Notes: generated by a model not told the origin, from the letters alone. DNA of 64,000 nt from Polytrichum commune (GCA_950295325.1 OX485804.1:62276533-62340532); one strand, 5' to 3'. Shown: positions 23,906-35,422, counted from the first letter of the stretch. Made by a program: numbers and translations.

Positions 23906-24727
23906 TGTTTAGTGTTGGTTTTGGATATAAAATACATTTCAAAACAAATGTCATGCTATGCTTGTTGTTAAGGTAGACGTCCCTAAATCCAACACAACAA
24001 TAATATGGACACCCATACTTGAGTATATGTATTTGAGCGTGGCTCTAAAAACGGACACCAAAAAAAGAGACATGTTGAAAAGAGATTATGCCCAAAGTAT
24101 GCTAACCATAAGCTCGATAATCAACATGATTGGGAGGGGGGCTGCTACATAACCTCTTAATGAGCAAGACAACATTCACTCTAACAATGAATAAGATATT
24201 CACATGGGCTCCAAATAAATAAAACAAAAACAAAACAACACCAACGTGCTTATACACTGACGTGAATGGGGTGCATGTTCTTCCTCACCTCAACCATGTC
24301 ATACTAAAACTCAAGAGAAGGTTACTTCCTTCCTTCTTGCCTTCGGGAAAGGATAGCTCCCTTGAGTGAGCTCCGAACTTACGATGCAAATGGCTACGGA
24401 CACCAAACTTGGACTTGCTAATCATGTTGCACTAATTGTGCGTTAAGTTACACATCCTGCGAGAGGTGGGTACTCAGTCTGAGTGCAAGAAATATCAGGA
24501 AACATTCCGTGGAATACTATCAGTCCCACAAAACAATGTTACGGATCTAAATAATGTTATGCCGACTCCAGAGAGAAGAAGAGTATTCAAATGTCACATG
24601 TCTCCCTAATGACACCGTGATTCGTCCTGCAAGTCATGTGACCTGACAAGGAGTGTCGATCGAACAAAGGACCACAGACTGCAAGTAAGTAAAGTATATG
24701 TATAAGTTATAAACTGACTTCACGGAG
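23906..24727. other. Non-coding stretch
   Basis: No gene is seen. The segment 24480-24560 (CCGTGGAATACTATCAGTCCCA and neighbours) is a diverged inverted match to 31760-31850, so both are old copies of an unnamed repeat. Confidence 0.4.
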
Positions 24728-24752
24728 CTTCTTCTTCTTCTTCTTCTTCTTC
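24728..24752 (+). repeat. (CTT)n microsatellite
   Basis: Eight consecutive CTT units, preceded by AG and followed by CGCC. Confidence 0.9.
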
Positions 24753-24810
24753 GCCTGGTTACATTGATTATTATTTCACTGTTCGTTACTGCTTTTCGAT
24801 TCACAGTAGA

Positions 24811-24837
24811 AGACAGACAGACAGACAGACAGACAGA
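24811..24837 (+). repeat. (GACA)n microsatellite
   Basis: Six or more GACA units in tandem in an otherwise non-repetitive context. Confidence 0.9.
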
Positions 24838-24989
24838 GCCTGAGGTGTGAGGAAGTAAGTACAATCCTTTTCATAAAGAGTACTCTGGTGGCCAACGTGT
24901 TTACCCTCGATAGTTGGGCACACTGAGGTTCAGGTTCAATCGTACTCCTCAAGTCTCAGTTACTGGCAACCAGTCATGAGTTCGAATCC

Positions 24990-25172
24990 ACATGTGGGGC
25001 TCACGCCCCGCTCACATCGAACTTTCCGTCCGGTTCCAGCCATGAAATTGCTGGGGATTACGTTGAGAAATAGATGTTGGCCCAACCACTTGTCACATTG
25101 TTACAGCCGGAGATGCCGACGGATGGTGTCAGAACAGGTCGGTGTGATCATCCCCTCAACTTACACTTCAAG
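24990..25172 (+). repeat. Interspersed repeat, copy 1 (matches 45946-46128)
   Basis: The block from GGGGCTCACGCCC to GATCATCCCCTCAACTTA matches 45946-46128 in the same orientation, including GTTGAGAAATAGATGTTGGC. Just upstream are GAGTTCGAATCC (24972) and GGTTCAATCG, which resemble pol III B boxes, so the repeat may derive from a tRNA SINE. That origin is a guess. Confidence 0.55.
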
Positions 25173-25618
25173 GCCTGGCATTTTCACAGACCGATTCCAG
25201 TGCATGGTGGGTGGGTGGGTGGATGGATGTGTTGGTTGGAAGATTGTAGGGTTGTCTTGGCGTGTCTATGTAAACTCATCCATCGTGCATGAAGGGGCCC
25301 TGGGAAATACAAATCCTCGATCGAGTTTAACCCCTAGACATGTAGAAGTGAAGTCCCCCCAAAACTGCTTTATATTTATTGTTTTTTTTTCAATTTAACA
25401 TCTTATTGAAGAATAGAAATGTACTTTTTATGGTAGATTAGCCATTGTAGAGTGACAAGCTACACAAAAAGCACACACTTCCGTCCGACATGCATATTCT
25501 CTTCTCCATATGTATTGTGGAGTGCACAAGTTGTTGCGAGAAAACTTAAAAGGCTAAAAAATGGGAGGTCGCTTCGGATCTCGTAGGCCAATGTTCATAA
25601 CACTATTACGCAGTTTGT

Positions 25619-25756
25619 GTTCGATCGTGTGGGCCCTGAGAATATAATCATGGGATGCCCCAACCTAGTGCAAATTTAGACTTAATAATACGAGCCTCTT
25701 TGCACTAGATTGGGACATCCCATGATTATATTCTAAGGACCCACATGCTTGAATGC
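25619..25756 (+). ncRNA. Candidate small-RNA hairpin
   Basis: A left arm (25619-25674) and right arm (25699-25756) are complementary over more than 50 bases with a 24-base loop. The inner 37 or so pairs, including AGAATATAATCATGGGATG, have only a few mismatches. The shape and loop size fit a plant miRNA or siRNA precursor, but a very short palindromic MITE would look the same. No gene overlaps it. Confidence 0.4.
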
Positions 25757-26430
25757 ACTATTAAAGTATGGGCAACCCTTGTAAGTTCAAGTCGATGGGG
25801 TTGGACCGCGTGCCACAGTATAGGAATATATAAATATATAAATATATATATGTTATTATAAGTACATATGGCGAGATTTGCAGCCTGATTGACATGGGGT
25901 CAGAACAAGTGAAACTCTTGCACTCTTTTGTCTCTTTGTAACTGGACCATTACTAGCTAGGCCCGCCGACATTTCTAAGTTTGTTTTAAAAAATATTTTG
26001 GCCCTTGGGTTCACGCATCCGTAGGTGGTAGACGAGTGATGGGTCTTCAACCTTGAGTGATGCATTGACACTCAAAACCGAGTTAGTGACTCACTACATC
26101 AATTTCCACACACAATGCCATGCAAATCAAAATAAGAACATACAAACTTTCACTTATGTAAGTTAACAATCATAGTTTAGTAGATCATTTTTAAAGTCTT
26201 GTGTTTATTGCAAACTTACTCATGAAGAAACAATGATTTGAAGAGAACTATATGCTCTGACTAAGTTTTGTAACCTATGTCTATCTATAGACTGATAATT
26301 TGTCCACCCTTCTCTAGAAACTGAAACAACCTGGATACAATTAGGCATGCTATGATAGAAACTTTGACGTTGCTCAAGGGTTTAGGGTTTAATTTTTGGG
26401 GAATAATTTAATCCTATCATTAATTATAAT
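25757..26430. other. Non-coding stretch
   Basis: No gene is seen. A short (ATATAAAT)n-like run lies at 25826-25850. GGGTTTAGGGTTTAA at 26379-26393 is a telomere-like word pair. Confidence 0.5.
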
Positions 26431-27041
26431 TTTTGGGGAATAATTTTAAAATACCCTATTTTACTTATACTACAATTTTCTCCTTATACCCCAAGTAACC
26501 AATTTTTTCTTTACTATACCCCATTTTTTTTCTTCTCGGAGCCAAATTGTTGTTCATTTTTTTCTTACACCACATTTTTTTGGTTTTGTAAGCAACATCT
26601 TTTTCATGAAGGACATTTCTCTTCTTACAACCATGAATTATGAAGTTTAGCCACAATGCTAAAATCACATGAACTACATCAAAACACGAACTCACAATAA
26701 CTCCACATTGGATACGTTGGTTCAGTAATGTTCAAGCTGGCCAACCTACGAAGTCATCCATCCAAGCTTTTTTAGCAAAGAATTACCTCTTTTCATCGAC
26801 TAGCACATACCCTACCCTGGACCCACTACCCCAGTAATTGTTTCCAAGCTATTTTACATGTCCCGACGAGATAAAAGAGGCCATTATATGTGATGGTATT
26901 TTACATGTAAACATTTATTATTATTTTTAAAACCCCTATATTATATGTACGTTTTTTTTCAAATTTTATCTATAATGAATATATTAAACCCTATTTGTCT
27001 TTTCACATGTTGTTTCTACGATTTTCTCCAGTGACCCCCCC
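26431..27041. mobile_element. Poly-G/C-ended repeat, copy 1
   Basis: About 340 bp (26702-27041) match 30078-30422 closely and in the same orientation. The outer left part is more diverged. The right end is CCAGTGACCCCCC as in copy 2. The left end is worn, so the boundary is approximate. Confidence 0.6.
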
Positions 27042-27533
27042 AAAGCTTTGGTGGAGGTTTTCATAAGAGGCAAAATATAGTAGTTGGGTCATGTGATTGA
27101 TCGTATGACATATGAAGTAAGTATTTTCTTTAAATAAATAAATTTATATGTATAACATATATTGGCTCCATCCTCCAAGAAGAAGAGGGATTGTGCACTA
27201 ATGAAGAGTTCGATTCGGTTCAACGTGCTTATGAGAGTGTTCCCAACAAAGATCCCTCAATGAAACAACATACTCAATGAAAGTCTTGACCACTATGAAA
27301 AGAAAGATAAAGGAGAAAAGCATCCACAAGGTTTGTCTTGTGCAAGCCGGATGTCAAGGCCTCATACTTTACACTTATCTAAGAGCAAAAATGACGAAAA
27401 TATATTGGGTGAGCGTTATGAAGGTTTCGAAAGGTGTTTGGTTTTCACACTCATGTGTGATAGTGGGATGATGGTGCTATGCACCTTTGAGTTACTTTGT
27501 GGCACTCCATCGAACCAAGCATTCCCATACCTA
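27042..27533. other. Non-coding stretch
   Basis: No gene is seen between the poly-C-ended repeat and the CACTA-like MITE. Overlapping short plus-strand frames at 27277-27542 carry no motif. Confidence 0.5.
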
Positions 27534-27851
27534 CTACACTAAACATGATATTTAGTGTTTGATACACTAAATACGAACGCATACACTAAATATCACTAAC
27601 CCTATGAAAGTAAGTAACATTGAATGTAAACTCAAACACTAAATATCAACTATGGTAATATGTGGAAGTTACATGCACAAATTTAGTGTTAGTAAGGATA
27701 CGAAAAAACATTAACAATGATAAAAGGAGAAGGGAGGTGGCGGTAGGGAAGGTGGTGGCGCATTTATATCTAACACTAATTATCAAAGAATTGAAAATTA
27801 GCGTTGAGCAAGATAGGGTGGTAACAACACTAAATATCATATTTAGTGTAG
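27534..27851 (-). mobile_element. CACTA-like MITE, family H, copy 2
   Basis: The termini are CTACACTAAACATGATATTTAGTG and its inverse ATATTTAGTGTAG. CTA flanks both sides (27531-27533 and 27852-27854), a possible 3-bp target duplication as CACTA elements make. It is full-length homologous and inverted relative to 20955-21283. Confidence 0.7.
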
Positions 27852-27944
27852 CTACTAAGCTTAGGTACTCGCAGATTGGTGCTTCTATATAATAGAGCAT
27901 CCAAACATAGATAATAGCTATTTGTGTGCAAGGGCACCAATGCT

Positions 27945-28125
27945 TTTTCTCTCTCTCTCTCTCCTTATCTTTTTGGAACATAGGAGGCATATGGTCACTT
28001 GGTTAGCTTTTCCATCGAGTAGAAAGAATATTTCACGGTCAGGATTCAAACTGCCTACCGCTTCATTTGGTTTTGGGTATCTCTTCACTATCATCCGGTA
28101 GTTTACCCTCATCTCGGACCATCAA
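27945..28125 (-). mobile_element. SINE-like repeat S2, copy 1
   Basis: On the minus strand the order is GATAGTGAAGAGATACCC, then GGCAGTTTGAATCCTGACC (B-box-like), then GTGAAATATTCTTTCTAC, ending in a (GA)n run. It matches 48100-48345 and 48876-49140 for the first ~130 bp, and the 3' part differs. A tRNA-derived SINE head is likely; I could not define target duplications. Confidence 0.45.
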
Positions 28126-28129
28126 TGCT

Positions 28130-29444
28130 CCTTTTTGATGGGTCCGTCTTCATTCCATATGACGGGTTACTCTTTCTTTGCCTTTTGATGTGATGGACAA
28201 CAACAAAAACTACCTTTCAAATGACGGGTTGAGAAAATTTGAATCTTTCACACAAAATTGAAGATCGAATCAAATTCTTTCAAAACTAAATGTAGATAAG
28301 TTTGAACTTCTGGCAATATTTAGTCCAAACTAAGGACTCTCCAATTCCTCATAACTCAAATACTATGCGCCATAACTCCAATCCATTCTTCAACTCTATC
28401 CTGCATAATGATGCTTGCATCAAAGCATCCAAAGTGTCCAACTTCAATGAAACTTGCAAGTGGCTCTTGGTAGCATTTTGTTTTCAAAATCCCCTTTCAC
28501 AAATTGCAATACTTGAGGGAATGACAAGCAATTTTTTTTGCCAAAGTTTCATTTACTGTGACCAATTGGTATACCACTTGTTGATGCCCCCGCAAAATTG
28601 CCATGCCTCGTACAATGATTTGTTTTCACGTTCATGCCTTAAAGTTTCTACAAACTCAAGCAACACATGTCAAGTTTGAAGCATAATTATAAAGAACATA
28701 ACATTTTAGCTAACTGAAAAAAATAATATAGTGGCCTAATGGCTTATATATTACAGGATACAACAATTGTTGCCCATAGTTATGGGATATGGTTGACATG
28801 TAATGCTTGAGGGGACCTTTTGTTTGTTTGTTTGTTTGTTGTTGTTGTTGTTTTAAATTTTCTTTTGACATGCATATTAATTTTAGTCTTTATATGCCTT
28901 TCTTTTGGCTTGTGATAGGTGCAAAAAGAAGCCTTGAGGGGCACCATCTACAAATCTCTTGCCTTGTTATTAGTGAGCCACACTTCACATGCAATTCTAG
29001 GTTAACTTGTCTTGATATCCCCTCCCAAAAGCTTACACATGTTTTCAAGGTGTTGAACTCTAGTTTCCTCCCATGAAGCACATAAAAAGGGGTTCAAGAC
29101 CAAAGAAACTTTGAGATTGAGCGAACATATTGATTGCTCCAACAAAAGTTTGAATCCAAGGAGTTTACACTAGGTTTTGGATTGAAGGTAGGAAAAAATG
29201 AATTGGTGCTAACAAGGCATCACCGCTTTCATGCCAAATCTCCATGGTTTTCTAAACCCAAAAAATACTTTTCCTAGTTTGAGAAACCAATCTTCGAACT
29301 TGGGCCCAATCTTGCGTCCAAACGTAAGGCCAATTAAAGGATGTTTTGGGCCCCAAGTTTCTTGAACCGAGCCCTAATGCAAACCCACCCCGATTTATGC
29401 AATAAATTGTCAACAACCTATAAATGAGGTCCAATATCATCATT
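28130..29444. other. Non-coding stretch
   Basis: No recognisable gene. A plus-strand frame at 28302-28679 (125 codons) has no motif, and its composition does not differ from its surroundings. A (TTTG)n followed by (TTG)n run lies at 28819-28853. Confidence 0.45.
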
Positions 29445-29595
29445 CCCTACGAGCATATGCGTCATGGACAATCAACATGTGTTGGTAGAAACTTGTCCTA
29501 CGCCATTAAATTTTTTGCAAGTCTACCACAAGATATATTTGCATTGTTGTTCCACCAATTTAGGACAATTGCATAGGACTCATATGTTGGTAGTG
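29445..29595. mobile_element. CACTA-like mini-MITE family F, copy 1
   Basis: The left end is CCCTACGAGCATATG and the right end the inverted GGACTCATATGTTGGTAGTG. It is homologous to 32026-32177 and 40935-41090 (shared TAGAAACTTGTC, TTTGCATTG and GACAATTGCATAGGACTCAT). Confidence 0.6.
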
Positions 29596-29955
29596 ATTAC
29601 CACCAGTTTGAGCCTTTTATGATAACATGATTGGTTGTAACGAGGGACGTAGAGAAATGTTATATACATGCTTTGATTTTAGCCACTTGTGAACATATAC
29701 ATTTCTTTACTTCACTCTAATAGTAGGTGCCAACCGGACGGTCTTAGTGGTGGTAAATTGCCCATGGGTTGCACAAAGCACTAAGAGCTAATTCTCAAGG
29801 GGGTCACTCCCTCTTATATTAATGCATACACGCGCACTCATGACTTATTTATCAGGGGGCTATTTACCTTGCAAGAAAAAATTATAAGATATGGTATTTC
29901 TCAAAATAAAGGTAATTGCTTGTATTTTAATACAGCCTATCAATAATTGTAACTT

Positions 29956-30431
29956 GGGGGGGGGGGGGTCACTTAAAAATACCATGTTTTACTTATACTG
30001 CCAAAGAAAATTGGAAAGAAGATTGCAATTCAAACAACGCGCTGAAATTTTCCCTCCTGGCACGTAGGTAGAGAACATTAACACCACATTGGATACATTG
30101 GTTCAATAACGTTCAAGCCAACCAACATGCGAAGTCATCCATCCAAGTTTTTCAACATAAAATTACCTCTTTTCATCCACTAGCACATACCCTACCTAGA
30201 CCTGCTACCCCTAGTAATTGTTTCCATGCTATTTTACATGTACTGACTAGATAAAAGAGGCCATTATATGTGATGGTATTTTACATGTGAACATGTCTCA
30301 TTGTTTTAAAAAAACCCATGTATTATATGTACATTTTTTTTGCAAAACTTATCTACAATGAATATATTAGACCTTATTTTTTATCGCACATTGTTTCTAC
30401 AATTTTCGCCAGTGACCCCCCCCCCCCCCCC
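29956..30431. mobile_element. Poly-G/C-ended repeat, copy 2
   Basis: It starts with 13 G then TCACTTAAAAATACC and ends with CCAGTGA followed by 16 C, so the ends are inverted repeats of the form G(n)TCACT. It contains no coding sequence. The interior matches 26702-27041. No flanking duplication is visible. The superfamily is unknown. Confidence 0.6.
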
Positions 30432-31202
30432 GAGAGTTAGTTTCCATGTAGGCCGCTCGCCCACCAAATTCTAGTGTGAATATATGGCAAATCTGCCCAA
30501 ATGTAGAGGGAATCTGGTGGGGTAGGGTCATTTGTGCCAACTAGCTACTCCCATCTTCTCAAATCCAGGGCCACCTACTAACTTCATCCTCCTACTTAGG
30601 ACGGAGCTCTAGACCATCCTTGGTTCTCTTGAGTCTTCAAGCGAGCTTAATCCTTCAGTGACCAACACTTGTAGGTTATTAAAGAGTCTTTGGTGGGCGC
30701 ATGGAAGTCTAGAAGCCCATGTTCATGGCCCTCCACAGTCTAGTGGACCACCCAAATGTGGTTGGATGGCAGGTCGTCCTTATGAGAATACCTCCAACGC
30801 ACTATTATTTTAGAATCTAGTGGACAAGTGGTCTGCATGGAAACTCACCCTAAGATTCCCCGTGGCTCCTACTCAAAGTTTGGATATCTATTAAGTTATA
30901 CTTTTTTCCTTCTCGGATCATTGCCCAAAGGTCATCCTTTTTCTTTATGCCAATAATATCGTATGCATTCATGGATAGGGCTAAAACTATCTCCCCGTGA
31001 ATCTCTTCACGAATTCGTCTCCGTACAAGCACTCTTTTCCATCTTCATTCATGTTTGTTGGGTGGTGCAGAAGAATATTCTTCTTATGATACAGTGGGAA
31101 AATGGAAACATACATAGTTGCCAAATGAACCTTGCAACTTAACTTACACCAAGCACACTTTTGTAGCAGATGGATGAGGCTGCACACACGCAGAGAGGGA
31201 AT
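30432..31202. other. Stretch with weak protein-like frames
   Basis: On the minus strand two overlapping frames (30850-31032 and 30987-31298) read as somewhat protein-like (for example EIHGEIVLALSMNAYDIIGI), but they belong to different frames, have no recognisable domain, and the second runs into a MITE end. I do not call a gene. Confidence 0.4.
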
Positions 31203-31205
31203 TAA

Positions 31206-31681
31206 GGGCCACTTTACACCTAGAGGCCGTGCCAATTTGTTGGGGAAGAGGATTGAAATCCTCAGTTGTGATTGGTGAAAAGGCTGAAATCGGTCCAAAC
31301 CCTTTTAAACCTAGAGGCCGGGTCGACTTGGTGGTATGAAATTTTTAATCAAAAAATGGATGGTTTGACACGGCCCGAACTCGTTGAATTGGGTGAACCC
31401 AAAATGGAGGGCCAATGTCATATCTTGATTAAAAAGAAAAAAAATTAGCAAACCAGATCCGTTGGATTTTGTGGAAATTTGAATGACCTAATGGTAGATG
31501 ATGCTAGATCCGTTGGATTATGCTAGATTTATTGAATCGGCCTAGCTTCTTGGCCCTAAGGCCTTTACATATGGGAAAATCGGCCCCGTTATAATATTAT
31601 TGTAATGTGTAGTTGAGGTTGGCCTCCAACCCAAAAGGAGCTGAAAGTTCATGCAATCGGCCTCTAGGTGTAAAGCGGCCC
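31206..31681. mobile_element. MITE family D (PIF/Harbinger-like)
   Basis: The termini GGGCCACTTTACACCTAGAGGCCG and the inverted CGGCCTCTAGGTGTAAAGCGGCCC match almost perfectly for about 24 bp. TAA flanks both sides (31203-31205 and 31682-31684). The 476-bp element has no coding capacity. A second, worn copy of the terminal motif lies inside at about 31305-31325, so a related element or an internal duplication is present. Confidence 0.8.
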
Positions 31682-31932
31682 TAAGTCCCTTTGGAGCGCA
31701 CCTTGAACCCACTTTTGGGCAGAGAAGTCTAACCGAGGTTAACTTAGTTTATACATAACATTGTTATGTGGGACTGACAATATTCCACGGACTATTCCTG
31801 GATATTCCCCACATTCAGTTTGACATAACATTGTTATGGATCTGAATAATTTTATGTAAAAACTTCTTATGGAAGAAATCTATGATGAATACATGTATGA
31901 TCTATGTAGCAACAGTGGTGCCTCAAAATTGT

Positions 31933-32430
31933 GGATATTATTTGGTTGGATTTTCATGTTCTCCAACCTCCACATATTATATTCACTTAGTGACACTTGT
32001 GTTGCATTAGCAAATCCACAATGACCATTACAAGCATATGAGTCCTCAACAACCAACCCACATCACTAGAAACTTGTCTTATGTAACTGGAAAATTTGCA
32101 AATCTAGCATAATGATAGATTTGCATTGTTCTTTCATCAATGTGGGACGATTGCGTAGGACTCGTATGCTAGTAGTGGAAGCACAATAAAAATTGGATTA
32201 GAAATTGGACATGCCTTTCATTTAATTATGTTTATAAGAAGTGGATGTTTATTGTTTCCTTAACTTAACACATATATAGGTCCTACCAACTGTGTTCACT
32301 ATTGAGTGTGGAGAAATTAATTAATTTTGAAGATGTAGTCCAATCTTGTCTGTCTTTGTAGTGTTTGTTCTTTGCTCCTCACCTAGTCACACACCAACCA
32401 CATATAGGTGTCCAATCAAGATAAGTAACC
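31933..32430 (+). mobile_element. MITE family I, copy 1 (interrupted by a family F MITE)
   Basis: The element matches 61499-61852 and, inverted, 39853-40224. Left end GGATATTATTTGG, right end TAAGTAACC. Its own length without the 152-bp insertion at 32026-32177 is about 346 bp, close to the other copies. Related ends at 61499 (GGGTGTTATTTGG...) and the inverted right end suggest a Tourist-like element. Confidence 0.6.
32026..32177 (+). mobile_element. CACTA-like mini-MITE family F, copy 2, nested in a family I MITE
   Basis: It begins CATTACAAGCATATGAGTCCT and ends with the inverted AGGACTCGTATGCTAGTAGTG. The flanks are GAC and GAA. The two related empty sites (in 61499-61852 and 39853-40224) read ATGAAA at this point, which fits a 3-bp duplication of GAA with one later change. 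No coding capacity. Confidence 0.75.
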
Positions 32431-33903
32431 GAAGAACATCCAAATACCTCAAATACTTCTTACTGAAGAAAGTCGTGATGAATATGAACAAGGTAGCAAC
32501 CACTTGTAAAGAACATGGCTCTTTCAAAAACTTGGCTTCAACATGGATATTTTTCATGTCGAAATCCACAATCTTCCGGACCACTACTGGAGCCATTTCG
32601 TCATTTGGGCCACTGATAATTTTGTGTTATTAATCTTCTAGATTATAATCACATTATTGTGGGTCATGCAAAAGGTCCGTGAAGATTTTGTTATATTTTT
32701 GGCTACTTATTAGATATAGATTCCATTCAAGCTTACTCATAATATCTGGATCCCATGTACATTAGTGAATGTACAACATGAAGGAACTTATGTTCTCACT
32801 CTGTTTAGTTTAAAGATGTGTTTACAACAATATATTTGCCCTCTTCCAAATACAGGAAATGTGCGTCACACTTTAATATCATAGAGAGATATTGTGTACA
32901 AAACAAGGGCTTCACACCCAAAATTTGCTACCACCTTATAGACATTAAAGGTTGTTGAAGAAGAAACTACTCTCTTCCCGAATAGTACTTGTCAATGATC
33001 ATTTTTTCTTCCTTTTGCCTATGGTCATTGTTGAGTCAAGAGCCACCCCCCCCCCCCCTAATTCATAAGTTCTTCTCTTTAATCACATGACTATAGTCTT
33101 TCCCAGACGACTCTCCCACTCTGGACTATGGTCAATGACTTGAGAAGGGACACTTTCACTTCATTTCCATTAATTAATTACTAATTGCCTATCTTTTCAT
33201 TGTTTCAGAGTTCTTACGCTACTTCCAATCCTAAATTGCCTTAAAATTTTAAAAATGAACTTATTCTATCCAAAAAAGTGTATCACAACCAACCTTGGCA
33301 TATAGAGTGGTTCAAAGCCCTCTTGTTGCACATGTGTGGTGCAATGAGTTGATGGCTAAGATATCTAGGTGGGGGTCATGAGGTCTAGGGTTGAATCCAT
33401 TCACCACCACCCGTGGCCTAACCTTGTAGGTGGCTATACATCTTAGCCAACTTAAGTAAGGAGGGCCAATGTATGTGTTAAATACAAGCTTTAATGGAAT
33501 ACAACTATATAGTTTCTCAACTTCTAAAAAACACCCCTTGGAAATTAACGCACAAAACTTACCATGGACCAAAACATTAGCATGCCAAAACAAAGAATAT
33601 GTTAGTGTTTAAGTAAAATTTGATTTGTGTCAAAAGGGGCATGACCATTAACACATGGCTTGAACAATGCTTTTTGGACCGGCTTAGGAGCCATGGACCG
33701 AAATTGGACACATGTCCAATGGTCCATTTTTGACTCTTTTTGTGTCGAAACAAGCGTTCAAAAGAGCCATATTTTGTACTAACTTAATGAACAATAATGT
33801 CTCAAAATTGTGGGTGTACAACACGAAACCCTTATTTCAATTACAACCTTAATTTTAGACAAGTTGATTTAGTCGCATCAAATTACAACATTGCAGCAAT
33901 GCC
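32431..33903. other. Non-coding stretch with a possible SINE fragment
   Basis: No gene is seen. 13 C in a row lie at 33046-33058. At 33325-33400 a sequence with GATGGCTAAGATATCTAGG and GGGTTGAATCC has the spacing of pol III A and B boxes and may be a SINE head, but no tail or duplication supports it. Confidence 0.4.
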
Positions 33904-33911
33904 TACCAAAC

Positions 33912-34139
33912 AAATGAACGGGGAGACCCGACCGCTAGTTATAGATGAACCAATTGAGTCTGAAAAATAACCGGTTGAAGTTCAAGACTTCAAAAAATGT
34001 ACCGATCGTTTTTTGAGGAATTGATAGAATATACCTCAACTTAATGAAGAAAAACCGAAGGATGTCAACATGTAACCGGTTGGACTTGGAAACACTAGGA
34101 TCTCGACCAGTGATGCTCAAAATCCTCCCCCCAACATTG
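33912..34139 (+). mobile_element. hAT-type MITE, copy 1
   Basis: 228 bp, flanked by a perfect 8-bp duplication TACCAAAC (33904-33911 and 34140-34147). The ends are AAATGAACGGGGAGA and the inverted CCTCCCCCCAACATTG. The interior carries repeated ACCGGTTGA-like words. Homologous to the three other copies. An 8-bp duplication and CAnTG termini fit the hAT superfamily; there is no coding capacity, so it needs a transposase from elsewhere. Confidence 0.85.
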
Positions 34140-34215
34140 TACCAAACATACAATTTCAATCTTTTGTTTCCATACAAACTTTGCAGCTGCAAGACCTAAA
34201 AGGGTAATCTATGAG

Positions 34216-34450
34216 CAATGATCGAGGAGAACCGGCAGCTAGTTACAAATGAACCGGTTGAGTTTGAGAAATAACCGGTCGAAGTTCAAGACTACATGAA
34301 AATTACCCATCATTTTAAAGGTATCTATACAAGAATATACCCCAATTTAATAAAGGAGAACCGGATCCGGAGGATGTCAACATGTAACCAGTTGGACTTG
34401 CAAACACATGAATCTCAACCGATTATGCCCAAAAATCTCCCCATTCACTG
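34216..34450 (+). mobile_element. hAT-type MITE, copy 2
   Basis: 235 bp, flanked by a perfect 8-bp duplication TCTATGAG (34208-34215 and 34451-34458). The ends are CAATGATCGAGGAGA and the inverted TCTCCCCATTCACTG. It lies only 76 bp after copy 1 and in the same orientation. Confidence 0.9.
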
Positions 34451-34458
34451 TCTATGAG

Positions 34459-34918
34459 TTGAATCAGTAGCTAAATGTGGAGTGATCGCCGACAAGATAT
34501 TAAACTCTGCATGGCATGTATGTACCAACACTTAAAAAAACATGAATCATTGATGGGTTTTTGTAATGTGGGATTGACTTCAATCCTCGAATTTAAGCAC
34601 ATAAGTTAATGCTCCACATTTTGACTGAAGTCGGAAGTGCTTTGATATATGCTCGAGTTTTAGGGAACCGCCAACAGATGCTGAATAAATATCTAACATT
34701 TACTACACTGGTTAAAAGCCCGATTGCATGTTACGATTCGGAGTTACGCAGTGCCATAACGTTTGACTTAGGAGTTCAATTTTACTAACGAAAGTTCAAC
34801 AGGTTGTTTGCATATAATAAAACGTTAAGGACTTTGCGTGGTAGAATGTGACAAGGTCATTGATTAGTTGTAGCATTGTGTAACTCCAAGTAGTAACACA
34901 CACTCATTGGGATAATCA
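34459..34918. other. Non-coding stretch
   Basis: No gene or clear repeat is seen between the hAT MITE and the family A MITE. Confidence 0.5.
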
Positions 34919-35422
34919 GGGCCACTTCACACACGAAACTGAGAGCCCGTGACCATTACACTTCAAGCACTCTCATTGGTGGAAAAGGCGGAGCCTGTCC
35001 AAGTTTGCTTTACACTACACTTGAGGGACCAATGGAGTATATAAGTGAATGCAAGGTGGATGTAATGTTGACATGGATTCCTACATGGCATCAAATGGAC
35101 CACGTTTCATGGTCACTTGGATTATTTTTAAAACACCACCTCTTGGAGGTAGGCCTAGCACAGAACTGGGATACCATGGCACTCCGAATACTCACAACTG
35201 TTGGTTTATTCTATTTTATCATGTGTGAGGGCCCGCATGAATAGAAATTCATTGAAATAGCATTTGGTTGAGGGCCCGGTCACATATGAATTCACACTAC
35301 ACTTGAGGGTCCGTGACCACAATACATGATTTCGGAGGTGTTTTGGGACGGCCTTTGGGCACTTTCTTTTGGGCTCTCACAATTTCATGGTCACGGCTCT
35401 TGGGTCGTGTGTGAAGTGGCCC
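34919..35422 (+). mobile_element. MITE family A, copy 2
   Basis: 504 bp, GGGCCACTTCACACACGAAAC to the inverted CGTGTGTGAAGTGGCCC. The flanks are TCA and TGA rather than TAA, so the duplication has mutated or the insertion was atypical. Full-length match to the copies at 13201 (inverted) and 51281 (same orientation). Confidence 0.8.

Noticed and set aside
24960-24985. GAGTTCGAATCC as a tRNA T-arm
   Set aside because: No matching acceptor or anticodon arms were found around it.
28302-28679. 125-codon plus-strand open frame
   Set aside because: Composition equals the surroundings and no domain is recognisable.
30850-31298. Two overlapping minus-strand frames that look mildly protein-like
   Set aside because: They are in different frames, have no recognisable domain, and the second runs through the end of a MITE.
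33325-33400. Possible tRNA or SINE head with A- and B-box-like words
   Set aside because: It does not fold as a clear tRNA, and it has no tail or duplication.
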